A stretch of 64,000 nucleotides of DNA from Chara braunii (Eukaryota; Streptophyta; Charophyceae; Charales; Characeae). A program made the position numbers and the translations under genes. Every line of letters starts with the position of its first letter. Position 1 is the stretch's first letter. The notes under the pieces were generated by a model that ran no database searches, was not told where the DNA came from, and saw nothing but the letters and a program-made list of their open reading frames with translations. The stretch covers positions 4,358,395 through 4,422,394 of the forward strand of contig BFEA01000045.1 in NCBI GenBank assembly GCA_003427395.1, in the 5' to 3' direction. This document shows positions 9,802 to 19,797 of this stretch, in pieces.

Positions 9802-11042
9802 GCGAGGAAGAGTTAAGTGTGCTTCGGGCACAACTCGACGACCTTCTAGAGAAAGGTTGGATTCGGCCTAGCTCATCACCATACGGTGCTCTTGTTCTCT
9901 TCGTCCGAAAGAAGAACAAGGACCTGCGGTTGTGCATCGATTATCGCAAGCTCAACGCGCAGACGATCAAGAACGCCGGCCCTCTCCCACGCATCGACGG
10001 CCTTCTCGAGCGATTGGGCGGCGCCCAGTTCTTCTCCAAGCTGGATCTCAAGTCAGGGTACCACCAACTCGAGATTCGCAAGGAGGACCGTTACAAGACC
10101 GCATTCAAGACACGGTATGGGCATTTCGAATGGCTGGTTATGCCATCTGGCCTTACGAATGCCCCGGCCACTTTCCAAGCGGCTATGACAACGGAGTTCA
10201 GACAACGGAGTTCAGACACATACGTACTTATCTATCTCGACGACATCCTGGTATACAGCCGGAGTTTGGAGGAGCATGTGGAACACATGCGCACCGTTTT
10301 GGAGCGGCTACGACAGGCCCAGTACAAAGCCAACCGCGACAAGTGTGAATTCGCGCGGCAGGAGCTGGAGTACTTGGGCCATTATGTGACGCCGCAAGGC
10401 ATCCGTCCACTCGCGGACAAGATCGAGGCCCTACGAGTATGGCCCGAGCCCACCAACACCACGGACGTTCGATCATTCATGGGATTGGCGGGCTACTATC
10501 AGCGATTCATCACCGGATACTCCAGGATTGCTGCACCTATGACGAGGTTACAGTCGCCAAAGGTGCCATTCGTATTCGATGACGACGCACGCCGGTCATT
10601 CCAAGCAGTTGAGACGGCCATGCTCATGGCACCCGTCCTCAACATCTATGACCCCACCTTGCAGACGAGAGTGACTACAGACGCTTTCGCCTATGGCATT
10701 GGGGCAGTCTTGGAACAGCAGGACGGCGACGACTGGCACCCTGTGGAGTATTTCAGCCACAAAGTGCCTCCCATCAACTCGCTTGATGATGCAAGGAAGA
10801 GGGAGCTACTCGCGTTCGTCATGGCTCTCAAGCGATGGCGGCACTTCCTCCTTGGGCGTCGTAGGTTCACATGGGTTACGGACAACAATCCATTGACCTA
10901 CTACAAGACGCATGATACGGTGAGCAACACGATCGGACGATGGATGTACTCCATCGACCAGTTTGACTTCACACCGAAACATCTTCCCGGCCTCTCAAAT
11001 CGCGCAGCAGAGGCACTCTCGTGAAGACCAGATCTTTGCGCT
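9766..11042 (+). pseudogene. pol: Reverse transcriptase and RNase H of element B
   Basis: A long open frame with the complete RT core: [42 protein letters not shown], then GLTNAPATFQ and the catalytic YLDDILVYS (about 10231-10257), followed by LGHYVTPQGI and FMGLAGYYQRFI. The RNase H begins at TTDAFAYGIGAVLEQ (first catalytic D of the fold) and continues through KRELLAFVMALKRWRHFL to VTDNNPL and LSNRAAEALS. The 15-bp unit aacggagttcagaca is duplicated in frame near 10189-10218 between motifs. A TGA at 11022-11024 interrupts where arginine (CGA) is expected; the same frame then continues into integrase. Confidence 0.92.
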
Positions 11043-12620
11043 ATGACACATCATGCCTTCGCATTCGACGAGGAGCTTCAGCGACACTTCATCCGGGCAT
11101 ATGAGTCTGATCCGGACTTCGGCACGCTCTATGCACAACTATCTTCGGATCACCCGCCGACCAGCCATTACCGCATTGCCGACGGGTACTTGCTCCTCCA
11201 CTCGAGAGGCAAGGACTTACTATGTGTCCCACGCGACCGTCGTCTTCGGACTCGCCTCCTCGACGAGTATCATGATTCGCGACTCGCCGGCCATTTCGGA
11301 GTCAACCGCACTATTGCACGGCTTCGACAGCGATTCCGATGGCCCGACCTCATTACCGATGTCACTTGGTATTGCGACTCTTGCGAAGTTTGCCAACGCA
11401 GCAAGCCCCGCAACCGCAATCCCTACGGCGAGTTACACCCGATGCCTATCCCACGGGAACCCGGTCTCTCCATTGCCATGGACGTCACCGGTCCGTTCCC
11501 TCGCAACCCGGCTCGGGCACGACGGCATCCTCACGGTGGTGGACCGATTGAGTAAGTACGCGCGTCTTCTTCCTTGCAAGTACTACTCCACGGCTCCCGA
11601 GCTGGCACGCCTCCTGCACACTGGTTGGATTTGTGGCCACAGTGTACCAGTAGACATTGTCAGCGACCGCGACACTCGTTTCATGTCGGCTTTTTGGACT
11701 ACTCTCATGCAGGAGTCCGGCACAACAATGAAACCAAGTTTGGCTCGACATCCTCAGACAAACAGGCAGACTGAGCGGGCACATCAAACCGCTCGAATGA
11801 TGCTTCGTACGCTCATCCGTCCGGACCACAAAGATTGGGTTGACCGCCTCCCCGACATCGAGTTCCCCTACAATACTTCGGTGCATCTGGCGATCGACGT
11901 GACTCCATTCGAGTTGCACCACGGTGGACGGAAAGGGCGGATCTTCGCAGACCTTCTCCTCCCTCGACCAGCCGACATTGACGCTGCCTGCTCTCCCGCT
12001 TCCGTCCGGAAGTACAGGGAATTGCTGACTCAAGCCCGCGCAAATATGCAAAAGGCTCAAGTCCGCATGCAGCAGCAAGCCAACAGGCGTCGCGTACCAT
12101 GTTCCATCCGCGCCGGTGATCTGGTTTGGGTCTCCGCGGAAGAGTTTGCACTGGAACAGGATGTTTCACGCAAACTGCTTCCCAAGTGGTTTGGACCTTG
12201 GTCTGTGACAGCAGCTGAGGGCGATGAGCCCGATGACCCTTCATTTGTGATCAAGATTCCAGAGCATATGACGGTCCATCCGGTCTTCCACGCCTCGAAG
12301 CTGGCAACATACACGCAAGCAAAGAGCGACGACTTTCCGGACCGACGATCGGAGGACCCTCCTATGGATGGCCATCTAAAGTTGACCGCGTCATCTCCGA
12401 TCGCAAGTACGGCAGCAAGCCGCGGCAGTACAAAGTCACATTCAAAGCATGCGATCGCGATGACACTCGGTGGATTTCAGGCGCAGATTTGAAAGCATCC
12501 GCGCCGCTGATCTACGCGCATTATGAAAAGCGCAGGTTAGCTCAGGAAGCTTCACGACCAGCCCCTCCCACCTGGACTGTGGTCCCTCCCTCAAACAGAC
12601 AGCTTCGCCCTCGCAGGTAA
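11043..12620 (+). pseudogene. pol: Integrase and chromodomain of element B
   Basis: Zinc-binding HHCC region: EYHDSRLAGHFGVN, then CDSCEVCQRSK (about 11265-11400). Catalytic core: IAMDVTGPF with the first Asp, a frame change near 11515, then IVSDRDTRF (second Asp, about 11660) and RQTERAHQTAR (Glu, about 11773). After LLPKWFGPWSV (the GPF/Y module) and FVIKIPEHMTVHPVFHASKL, a second frame change lies near 12370. The tail 12378-12617 encodes a chromodomain-like segment (VDRVISDRKYGSKPRQYKV ... RWISGADL ... YAHYEKRR), stopping at TAA 12618-12620. This tail would steer integration to marked chromatin, as in chromoviruses; the aromatic cage is not clearly conserved. Confidence 0.88.
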
Positions 12621-12630
12621 GCTCGGTTCT

Positions 12631-12645
12631 TCAAGGAGGGGGGGG
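12631..12645 (+). promoter_or_regulatory. Polypurine tract of element B
   Basis: tcaaggagggggggg, directly abutting the TG of the 3' LTR: the normal place for the plus-strand primer. Confidence 0.9.
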
Positions 12646-13785
12646 TGTGGCATACTGCGTAGCCACACGGGCCCTGCAGGGCCCGTCCTGGACATTCAGC
12701 CTAAAAGCCTAAAACTTAGGGCTTACAGGCCCCGCTCGGTTCAGCCTGGATGCTGAAAAACGAGGGCCTGCAGGCCCTACCCCGTTTCAGCCTATTTCTG
12801 GGTCTTTTCATACCCAGAGTTTTCAGCCGGAAACGGAGGGCCATTTTCAGGCCCTCATTGTTTCGACCTGCCCCTAAGACTCAGGCACGTAAACAGGGAT
12901 GCGGAACAGGCCAGAAATAGCCTGTTCCTCACGAGTTTGAGTAGGAGCTGCAGCTGCAGCCCCTGCCTCCCTTCGGCAGGCTCAGGAGGCACACCCGTAG
13001 TACATAGGAAGTTCCCATGCACTTCACGGGTAGGTAGTGTCAGTAGGCAGTGGTAGTCTTCAGGATTTCGGCCGNAGCACTCAGGAGGAGCGCTGCAGTA
13101 GTCTTCAGCGCTAGGCAGTAGGTATTAGCGCTAGNTGTAGTCTTCGNCGCTGGGCGCCATAGCTGTAGCTGTAGTCTTCAGCNCTGGGCGCTGGTAGGTG
13201 GTAGATCGTAGAGTGGGAGAGAGAGGCTGGCGGAGGCNAGNGATACTTACCTGTGGCGCCATCGCTCCAGCTCCATCTTCGTGGTACCTGCATCAAGGCG
13301 CCAACTTCACAGGTTAGTACTGGACACAGAGAGAGAGGGAGTTCTTCTTCTTCCTCTTCTAAGTCCACCTTCTCTTCTCACCCTCTCGCCACCTGACTTC
13401 TCAGACTACGACAGAGAGAGACACAGTTGTGACTTGAGACTTGACGACATTGGATCCAGACTTGACATTTGGGATTCAAACATTCCGACGAGGGACTATT
13501 TGGGCTTGTGCCAAAGACTTGGTGTTGACAACATTCCCATCTTCCCCCTCCTCTTCGTCTATCCCCTTCCTCTTCGTCTGTGTATGGTATGGGCTGGCGC
13601 AGTCTTCCTGTGTGAAGCGCCAGGCCCATTTCACACCATGTAACGANNATGATGATGTATGTTCAGGACTGCATTACAACATTGATTGTTCGGATCACTG
13701 GTATCTAAGTCTTCCGTTGTGCTATCTTATACTTTGTATGGAAAGGTCGGTTCTTGTTCTGGTCTGCATGTTACAATATGCAACA
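12646..13785 (+). repeat. 3' LTR of element B
   Basis: 1140 bp, TGTGGCATAC...GCAACA, followed by the target duplication ATCAG (13786-13790). It is uninterrupted and so serves as reference for the insertion in the 5' LTR. Single Ns at several positions. Confidence 0.95.
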
Positions 13786-13790
13786 ATCAG

Positions 13791-14641
13791 GGTCTTCTCC
13801 GACGATGTCTAGTACCTTCCTGGGTCCGAATTACTGTGGCATTTGCGGGAGATACCATGCTCCTGCCCCAGTTCAAAAGCTTTGAACCAGACTCTGTCCC
13901 CTACCTGAAATGTAGATGGGCGGCTGTGCTTGTTCTCAGATTAGATCATTGTTGTCTGTGCTTTATGCATATTATCCACTGCTTGCTGCATGAGATTCTC
14001 ATAACGATAAGCAAATTCTAGAGTGCCTGACGCAGTAGTGGGCCGGTTCTCAGGTAGCAGGAAGTCCAGAGGGAGTCTTGGCTTGAACGTTAGTATCAGG
14101 ATGTTAGGACTGACCCCCGTCTCGCTTTAAATTGTATTATTGTATAGACTGGAAATGCGAGCAAGCTTCTCGTCCCAGTCCACCTGATTAGGCTTAATGT
14201 AATGCCTTGGCAGGTGCTGTACAGCGCGGTTCATTTGCTCAGCCTATCCATTCGCCTCAGGGTGATTCGCAGAGGTCATCTGCAGCTGCGTTCCTTGTTC
14301 GGCAGCTGCAGCCCTCCACAAAGTGCTGGTAAATCGGACATCCCAGTTGCTGATTATAGACTTAGGCAAGCCGAAGTCTCTGACCCAGTTTTCCTTGAAC
14401 AACTTGATGACGTACTCGGTCTTTGCTGTTTTCGGCATAGCAACTAACCTAGCATACTTACTAAACCATCCACAATGACGTAGATATACCTCATACCACT
14501 CTTGCAGGTGACCAGCGTATCCATGAAATCCATGGACAGGCTTTCACCGGACCTCTCCGGAAGAGGCTTGTCACGGTGACGAACTTGGCAAGTTGCGACA
14601 TACAGTTCGGCATCCTTCATCATCGTGGGCAAATGCTGCAA
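13791..14641 (-). pseudogene. pol: Integrase catalytic core and C-terminal domain, minus-strand element A/A2 (proximal part)
   Basis: On the minus strand: LSMDFMDTLVTCKSGMRYIY (first catalytic Asp region), VKLF-like helix, VRDFGLPKSIISNWDVRF (second Asp site, here N-W-D), NHPEANG, then the LPLDFLLPEN and FQVGDRVW segments of the C-terminal domain. The frame continues, after the nested element B, at 3971. Compared with the copy in element C, several stops and small indels are present; the NWD replaces SDRD, so the site is damaged. Confidence 0.85.
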
Positions 14642-15400
14642 CAGGTTAGCTGCAGTCTTTTTATACCCAAAATGTCCGGTGGCGTCGTGACACTCCTAGA
14701 AAGAAACTTTGCAAAGACCCTCTATTGGGTACACATAGATGTTTATTCCTTGCCTTCTCGAGGAACAGCAGGCCATTGACCAATACAAACTCATCGGAGG
14801 TGGTCTTGTCCTTTGCCTCGAGTCTGCGTATGATATCAGCCATGAACAGATCCTCGCGATAGGCTTCCACCAAGAATTGAGTCACATCGTCCGCAAGCCC
14901 AAACTCAGTAATCAGTGCCCCAAGGAACTACGCGACAACGCACAAGCAACCTTGTTGTACTCTCCTTTGATATATAGAGGCCCGTAGTCATATTATTCTA
15001 TGACTTCAATCCAGCATTTCAAAGCAGCAGAGAGTACCGGTTGGGTCCTCATCCACCTCAGGGTCTGATGATCAGTCCTGAGGTAGAAGAATCGCCCCAG
15101 GAGGTAGTGCCTCCAGTGAGTCGGCGCTTTGTAGATCGCATAGAGTTCCTTCTCCTAGCTGGACTTAGCCTCTTCTGAGAGGGCATCTTTTTGGACATGT
15201 ACTCTACCGGCCTCAACTTTTTCCCGTCCTGCTGTGCAAGCACGACACCAATGCCATATTGGCTAGCATTCGTGGTCAAAACAAACGGTTTGTCAGGATC
15301 AGGAAGTTTCAAGACTTCATGGTGTGGCAAGGAATGCTCTAGATGTCTGAAAGCAGCCCCGCACCTATCTTGTCCACTCCCAAGGGGTGTCAAGGCATGT
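14642..15400 (-). pseudogene. pol: RNase H and integrase zinc-binding region, minus-strand element
   Basis: Minus strand: GAAFRHLEHSLPHHEVLKLP, FVLTTNASQYGIGVVLAQQ (RNase H start, D replaced by N in the usual TDAS), LRPVEYMSKKM, and further down the TQFLVEAYREDLFMADIIR and LCVPN segments that precede the HHCC region. Short frame breaks separate these pieces, and the tether between RNase H and integrase is partly lost relative to element C. Confidence 0.82.
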
Positions 15401-15925
15401 GTGGTCCGACAAGGGTGTTGCCACTACGCTATATAGTTCTTCACGAATTGCGGTAGTAGCCAGTCATCCCCAAGAAGGACCTACCTTAGTCACAAACTGA
15501 GGACGCGGCCAGTCACGAATGCTAGCCACCTTCGCGTCAACGGGCTTTAGTCCCTCCGTGGAAATCTCACGACTCTAATACAAGATCCGGGTGCGGCCAA
15601 ACTCACACTTCTCCGGGTTGATCTTGAACTGGTGCTGCCGAAGGAGACTAAGAAATTTGTTTAGATGGGCTACATACTCCTCGACAGTCCTACTGAAGAT
15701 AAGTGTGTCATCAAGGTACACGATGACAAACTTGTCCAAGTAGTCATGAAAAGTCTTGTTCATCGCGTGCTGGAAGGTGCCAGGAGCATTGCAAAGGTCG
15801 AAAGGCATCACCACAAACTCATACAGACCGTACCTGGTCTAAAAAGCGGTTTTGTGTTGATCCTCGGGCCGTATTGCAATCTGATGGTACCCGGACTTCA
15901 GATCTATCTTACTGAAGTACCTTGA
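15401..15925 (-). pseudogene. pol: C-terminal two thirds of reverse transcriptase, minus-strand element
   Basis: Minus strand: [18 protein letters not shown], a stop, then YGLYEFVVMPFDLCNAPGTF and the catalytic VYLDDTLIFSR (about 15690-15720), KINPEKCEFG. The N-terminal third of RT and the whole protease are missing: the sequence passes directly from RT into the gag zinc-knuckle region at about 15918-15930, with 'acct' shared by both sides, so a deletion joined by short homology is likely. Confidence 0.85.
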
Positions 15926-17714
15926 CACTAGCAGGAACAACTACCATTCCTATTGGCCTAACGTGTTTCCCGGAGCAGTGCCAGAACTACTGGCAACATG
16001 GCTACCCTGGGAAGTGGAGGATGCCGACGCCTGCCCCATTGTAGGCGGGATCTTTTCCGTCACCTTCTTCTTTCGGCACTTGAACTGGTTATGGCCATAT
16101 TGGCCACAATGGATACAAGTCTGTTGCATGTAACAGTTTCTCCACACGTCCTTTGTGAGACCCACTTTCTCCCATGGAGGAGTGTTGGAGTCTATTTGAC
16201 TCCTAGACCGGGAGCCTCCACGACGTCTACCGGTCCCCTTACCTTTCTAGACTGAGGTAGCGACTGCTCCTCCCCTTGAAGCCTCTGTGCTGCCAGCCTC
16301 TGAACCTACTCCCTCTTGGAAGTCATCATCTAACTCGATGGTGGATCCATCGTTATTGACGAACATAATGCGGCCCTTCGCCTTCCAGTTGGGAGGCTTT
16401 CATTCCTACCATTCGGCGTGGGTTGGTGTCTATGCTCTATCTTCGCCTCTAGGTCTAGGGCCTTCTTGCTAAACGAGGGGAAGTTGTGGATGGTGATTTG
16501 GGCCCCTTACCTGCCAACTGATTCCTGAGTGGCATGGGAAGACATCTCAAGTAAGTGGTAAGCAAGACCTGGGGGTCGTAGCGCACTCCACGTACACAGA
16601 TCAGACGCCCCATTGCGTCCGTGGCATCCCTTACTGACTTGAACGTTCTAGAGCTCAAAGTCTAGATCGCATCAGTGGCCTTTTGGGCCTCCTGAGGATC
16701 ATGCCACCTTTCTTCCACCAACTTGAGGAAGTCCTCCAATCTCTGGTTGACTGCCCAAGCACGAAAGTCATGACCATACCCCTGCAGTTGTACTAACCCA
16801 CTTTAGCCACCTTGCTGCACTTCCCTCCAGGTAGGAGGCAGCTACAAGCACTTCCGCGTGTGGCAAGGTTAACTTGCACTTCACGTAGACAGGCACTGAC
16901 CTTAACCATGTGTCGAGGTCCTCACCTCTTTTGTCCCCTGAGAAGGGTTTAGGCGAGGCAATGGCAGTCTTTGGAACCCACTTACCTTATCCCGGTACCT
17001 GCACCAGTCCAGGCTGTGGACCCTGGCGTGCAGGCTACTGCACTAGCTGCTGTTGGGGCTGTGTGCCCTGCGGTTGTGCCGCGGCTGCGAGACAGCAGGC
17101 TGCCCAGTTATGGCAGTCTGCAACAGAGGTTGGGAGAACACAGTCTGCACCAGAATCTGTAAACTAGTACCTGTTGGAAACCCGCCTGTCAAAGGCATAC
17201 CTAGGGAAGCGGCATGCACTGACGTTGGAGGGATGAATGGGGATACTCCAGTTACCGGTGGGACGAAATGGAGAGGCTGTGCCACCGGCCAGGCACCTGG
17301 CCTTGATGATGATGGCGTGGCCTAAACTCGCCAGACCAGCACGGCCAGGCCCCGCTGAATGTCCTGTAAAAGAGTCGTTTGGTGGTCCTGCATTTCCACT
17401 ATATCTAGCAGGACTGTCTGCAGGGTCCTCACATCATCATCCATATTTGTCAGGTCCATCCCCTCTAACTCACTAACGTCCGCTTGTCTCTAGTGCATCC
17501 TTGATCTTCTTTTGATCATTCTTTCTTTCTTTGCCTTTATCTCACCTAAACCCTGTTGTAGTTGTGCTTCGCGAGCGCTTGCTCGATATATGGCGACCTC
17601 CTCGGGGTCAACACTAACTGCTGACTTGCCATGACACCAGCGGACTGACTCAGGATCTGGGCAATCGTCGCCCCTCATAACCCATCTATAGCGCATCATG
17701 CAGACAAAGGACAA
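15926..17714 (-). pseudogene. gag: gag of minus-strand segment A2
   Basis: Minus strand, N- to C-terminus: a coiled coil (VAIYRASAREAQLQQGLGEI), a proline/valine-rich stretch, the gag core (FKSVRDATDAMGRLICVRG, VLLTTYLRCLP), an acidic stretch, and a CCHC zinc knuckle CIHCGQYGHNQFKC at about 16076-16117. It parallels the better preserved gag at 19798-21643. Its N-terminal part is fused to the leader at about 17672 through a ~700-bp deletion relative to that copy, with 'gcccc' at the junction. Multiple frame changes. Confidence 0.85.
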
Positions 17715-18270
17715 AGCAGCAAAGCATGCGTGCTCTACTCCCGGTGGGTTGGCATGGTGACCGTGACCCAGTGCTTCGTCCAGGGCCCTTCAGATAGCTC
17801 CGCCCTCTCCTTCCAGATGCTCCATGTGAACAATGCCAACTCTCAAGGTTGAGCGCACTCGACTCCTCACATGAGAGGACTCCCAAGACCGAACACACAT
17901 CCTCACGGTAAGAAGTGTCGAAGAGGGGTGATAAGGTTAAGAGCAACGAACCTCAAAATAGCTGCCCCCAACCACAGATATTCTCACCAGATGAACTGAC
18001 GCTGATTGTGATGACCATTCGCTACTTCGACACAACCAACATCACACTGCCGTTCCACCTCAGCATCAATCGCACATGAGATAGTTCTCATCACACTGCG
18101 AACACCCCTTATTCACCTCGTAGCCTTCCTGGCGATACCCATCTCCACCTGGGTCACCTGCTTGCCTTCGCCCTCCTCACTACACACTTCCTACAGCCGC
18201 TCACCCAGCAGATTGCATGCATGTACCTCATAGGCAGAAGACAAGCGCCAAATTAGCGCAACGTACCACA
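17715..18270 (-). other. Untranslated leader of A2
   Basis: Between primer site and gag. Matches 22240-22824 of element A almost throughout ('gacaaaggacaaagc', 'gtaagaagtgtcgaagagg', 'atctgcccccaaccacaga'-type blocks). No gene. Confidence 0.7.
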
Positions 18271-18282
18271 GCTCCCATACCA
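18271..18282 (-). promoter_or_regulatory. Primer binding site of A2
   Basis: Minus strand TGGTATGGGAGC, three bases inside the LTR; two mismatches from the tRNA-iMet site TGGTATCAGAGC and the same 3-base spacing as in element B. This fixes the direction of the minus-strand elements. Confidence 0.8.
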
Positions 18283-18285
18283 AAA

Positions 18286-19177
18286 TGCAAGTAAAATGAG
18301 CAATAGCGAATTCCAGTTACCAAGCAGCAAAATACACATGAAACCAGATAGTCGTGACCTCGAACCAAAAGCAGAATTGGAACTCGAGTTCCACCAAATA
18401 AGAGCACAGCAAAAGCTCACAAGTGATGATGTTGGAAAAGTCTCATCATCATCAACAAAGAACCAATGTCGATTTCCTATCTAGCGCCCGGCGCCCAGAC
18501 TACAAATGGCAGATCCTATCAATAACTCTCCGAAGTACGAGCAGATCTCGGCCAATGCCGTTCGCCTCAAGCACCAGGTATGTCTCTCGCATCACTCACA
18601 ACCTCAATCCCCCACTCACAGATGCCACGTGCACCCAAGGACCACCATGCGCCCTATCTAGCACCTCGCAGGCCAACTCGGCTACGGCTGCCTGCGCATC
18701 CCTTGTTCGCCTGTGAGCGCGTGGGCGCTTGCCTGCCAGTAGCGCAGCAGCGCTTGCGCAACATGTAGCAAGTGCCTGAATGCCAAATGCGAGGATAGGC
18801 ACTTTCCTAAATGGAAGTGGCCTGCCTGCTGCGCTGGGCACCAGCCTAGAAGCTTTTGGTAGGCCACAAGAGGCTGAGCCCCGGACCAAACGAATCAGGC
18901 TCAGGGCCTATGGCGGTTACGCGTGTCCAACTGCCCGCAGCTTGTGTTCGGTCCATGCTGCGTATCTGGCCCAGGGCCTGCCTCAGTTACATACGATAAA
19001 GGCAGCCAGGGTCTGGGCACTGTCAACCAACTGGCGCTGCACAACTGCCTGAATTTCCCCAATTGCGTGGTAGTCCAAAAAGGCCTCTCGGCCTTGGTCG
19101 GGCCTGCCTTCACTTAGGGCGGCCGACATTGTTGATAATAGGGCCCTGTATGGCTCGTCGAGGCTTTGAGCCTCGCA
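18286..19177 (-). mobile_element. 5' LTR of A2
   Basis: 892 bp, TG/CA bounded (TGCAAGT at the low end, CCTCGCA at the high end). It is more like the LTR of element C (24096-25032) than that of element A, with shared 'gtatgtctctcg' and 'ccaactggcgctgc' blocks. It therefore marks a second subfamily and suggests A2 arrived separately. Confidence 0.8.
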
Positions 19178-19797
19178 ATAGAATGCGGCCTCACGCATGC
19201 ACCCATAGGCTGGTCAGAGTACTAGCTTTATGCTTACGCAATCTGGCAGTACCTCCACCGTGCAGCGTGTGTTTGACCACTTGTCTGTCCTAGTCAAACT
19301 GGGGCCGTGCAACCGAAAGGTAGTACATACCAAGCAAGATATCCATAGGGAGATCATCGCTGACTAGGAACAAGATTTTATGTCTCAGTTCCCCTCCCGC
19401 GTACGGGAAACGACACTCTACGTCTTTTAGGTAGTCGTTGATTACTATGCGCTGTTTGCTGGCACAGGTCGAATCCACATGTCGACTGAGGCGTTTCACT
19501 TGCCCCTATAAGTGCAGTCGTTCAACACAAGTGCGACTGATAAAGTTCCTCGTTGAATATGTATCGTAGAAGGCCTCAACCTTACGGCCGCCTATTTCTA
19601 CTTCGTCGACAAACAAGTCACCTAGTGTCGTCCAAGAAGCTAGTGGGTCTGATCTAGACCACTCCTCCTCTAGCTAGGACTCAAACACATTCATCCAACA
19701 GAGGATCGACTGGTCCGAATGTGCTTGCGGGACGACAACAGAGTCAATAGCTTGGGCCATCTCACGAGATGGTGACGGTGGGTCCACCACCTCGACC
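19178..19797 (-). pseudogene. pol: Protease region of element A
   Basis: Minus strand, C-terminal end of a retropepsin: the catalytic region reads AFYDTYSTRNFIS (the usual D-T/S-G-A has lost its glycine), and the distal hallmark is LPMDILLGMYYLSVARPQFD at 19290-19350. The gene is cut at 19177 by the LTR of A2, and the RT that should follow is not adjacent. Confidence 0.75.

Larger units (their letters stand above)
3972..13785 (+). mobile_element. Element B: near-complete Ty3/gypsy chromovirus
   Basis: All landmarks are visible: 5' LTR 3972-6127, initiator tRNA-Met primer site 6131-6142, gag, protease, RT, RNase H, integrase and chromodomain in Ty3/gypsy order, polypurine tract 12631-12645, 3' LTR 12646-13785, and a 5-bp target duplication ATCAG at 3967-3971 and 13786-13790. 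It sits inside the integrase gene of element A, in the opposite orientation. The two LTRs differ visibly but not heavily once the nested solo LTR is removed. The coding region carries nonsense codons and several frame changes, so it is probably inactive. Confidence 0.95.

Noticed and set aside
11053-11540. Second long frame overlapping the integrase zinc domain
   Set aside because: Out-of-frame shadow; the real protein is in the other frame until about 11515, after which this frame becomes the correct one.
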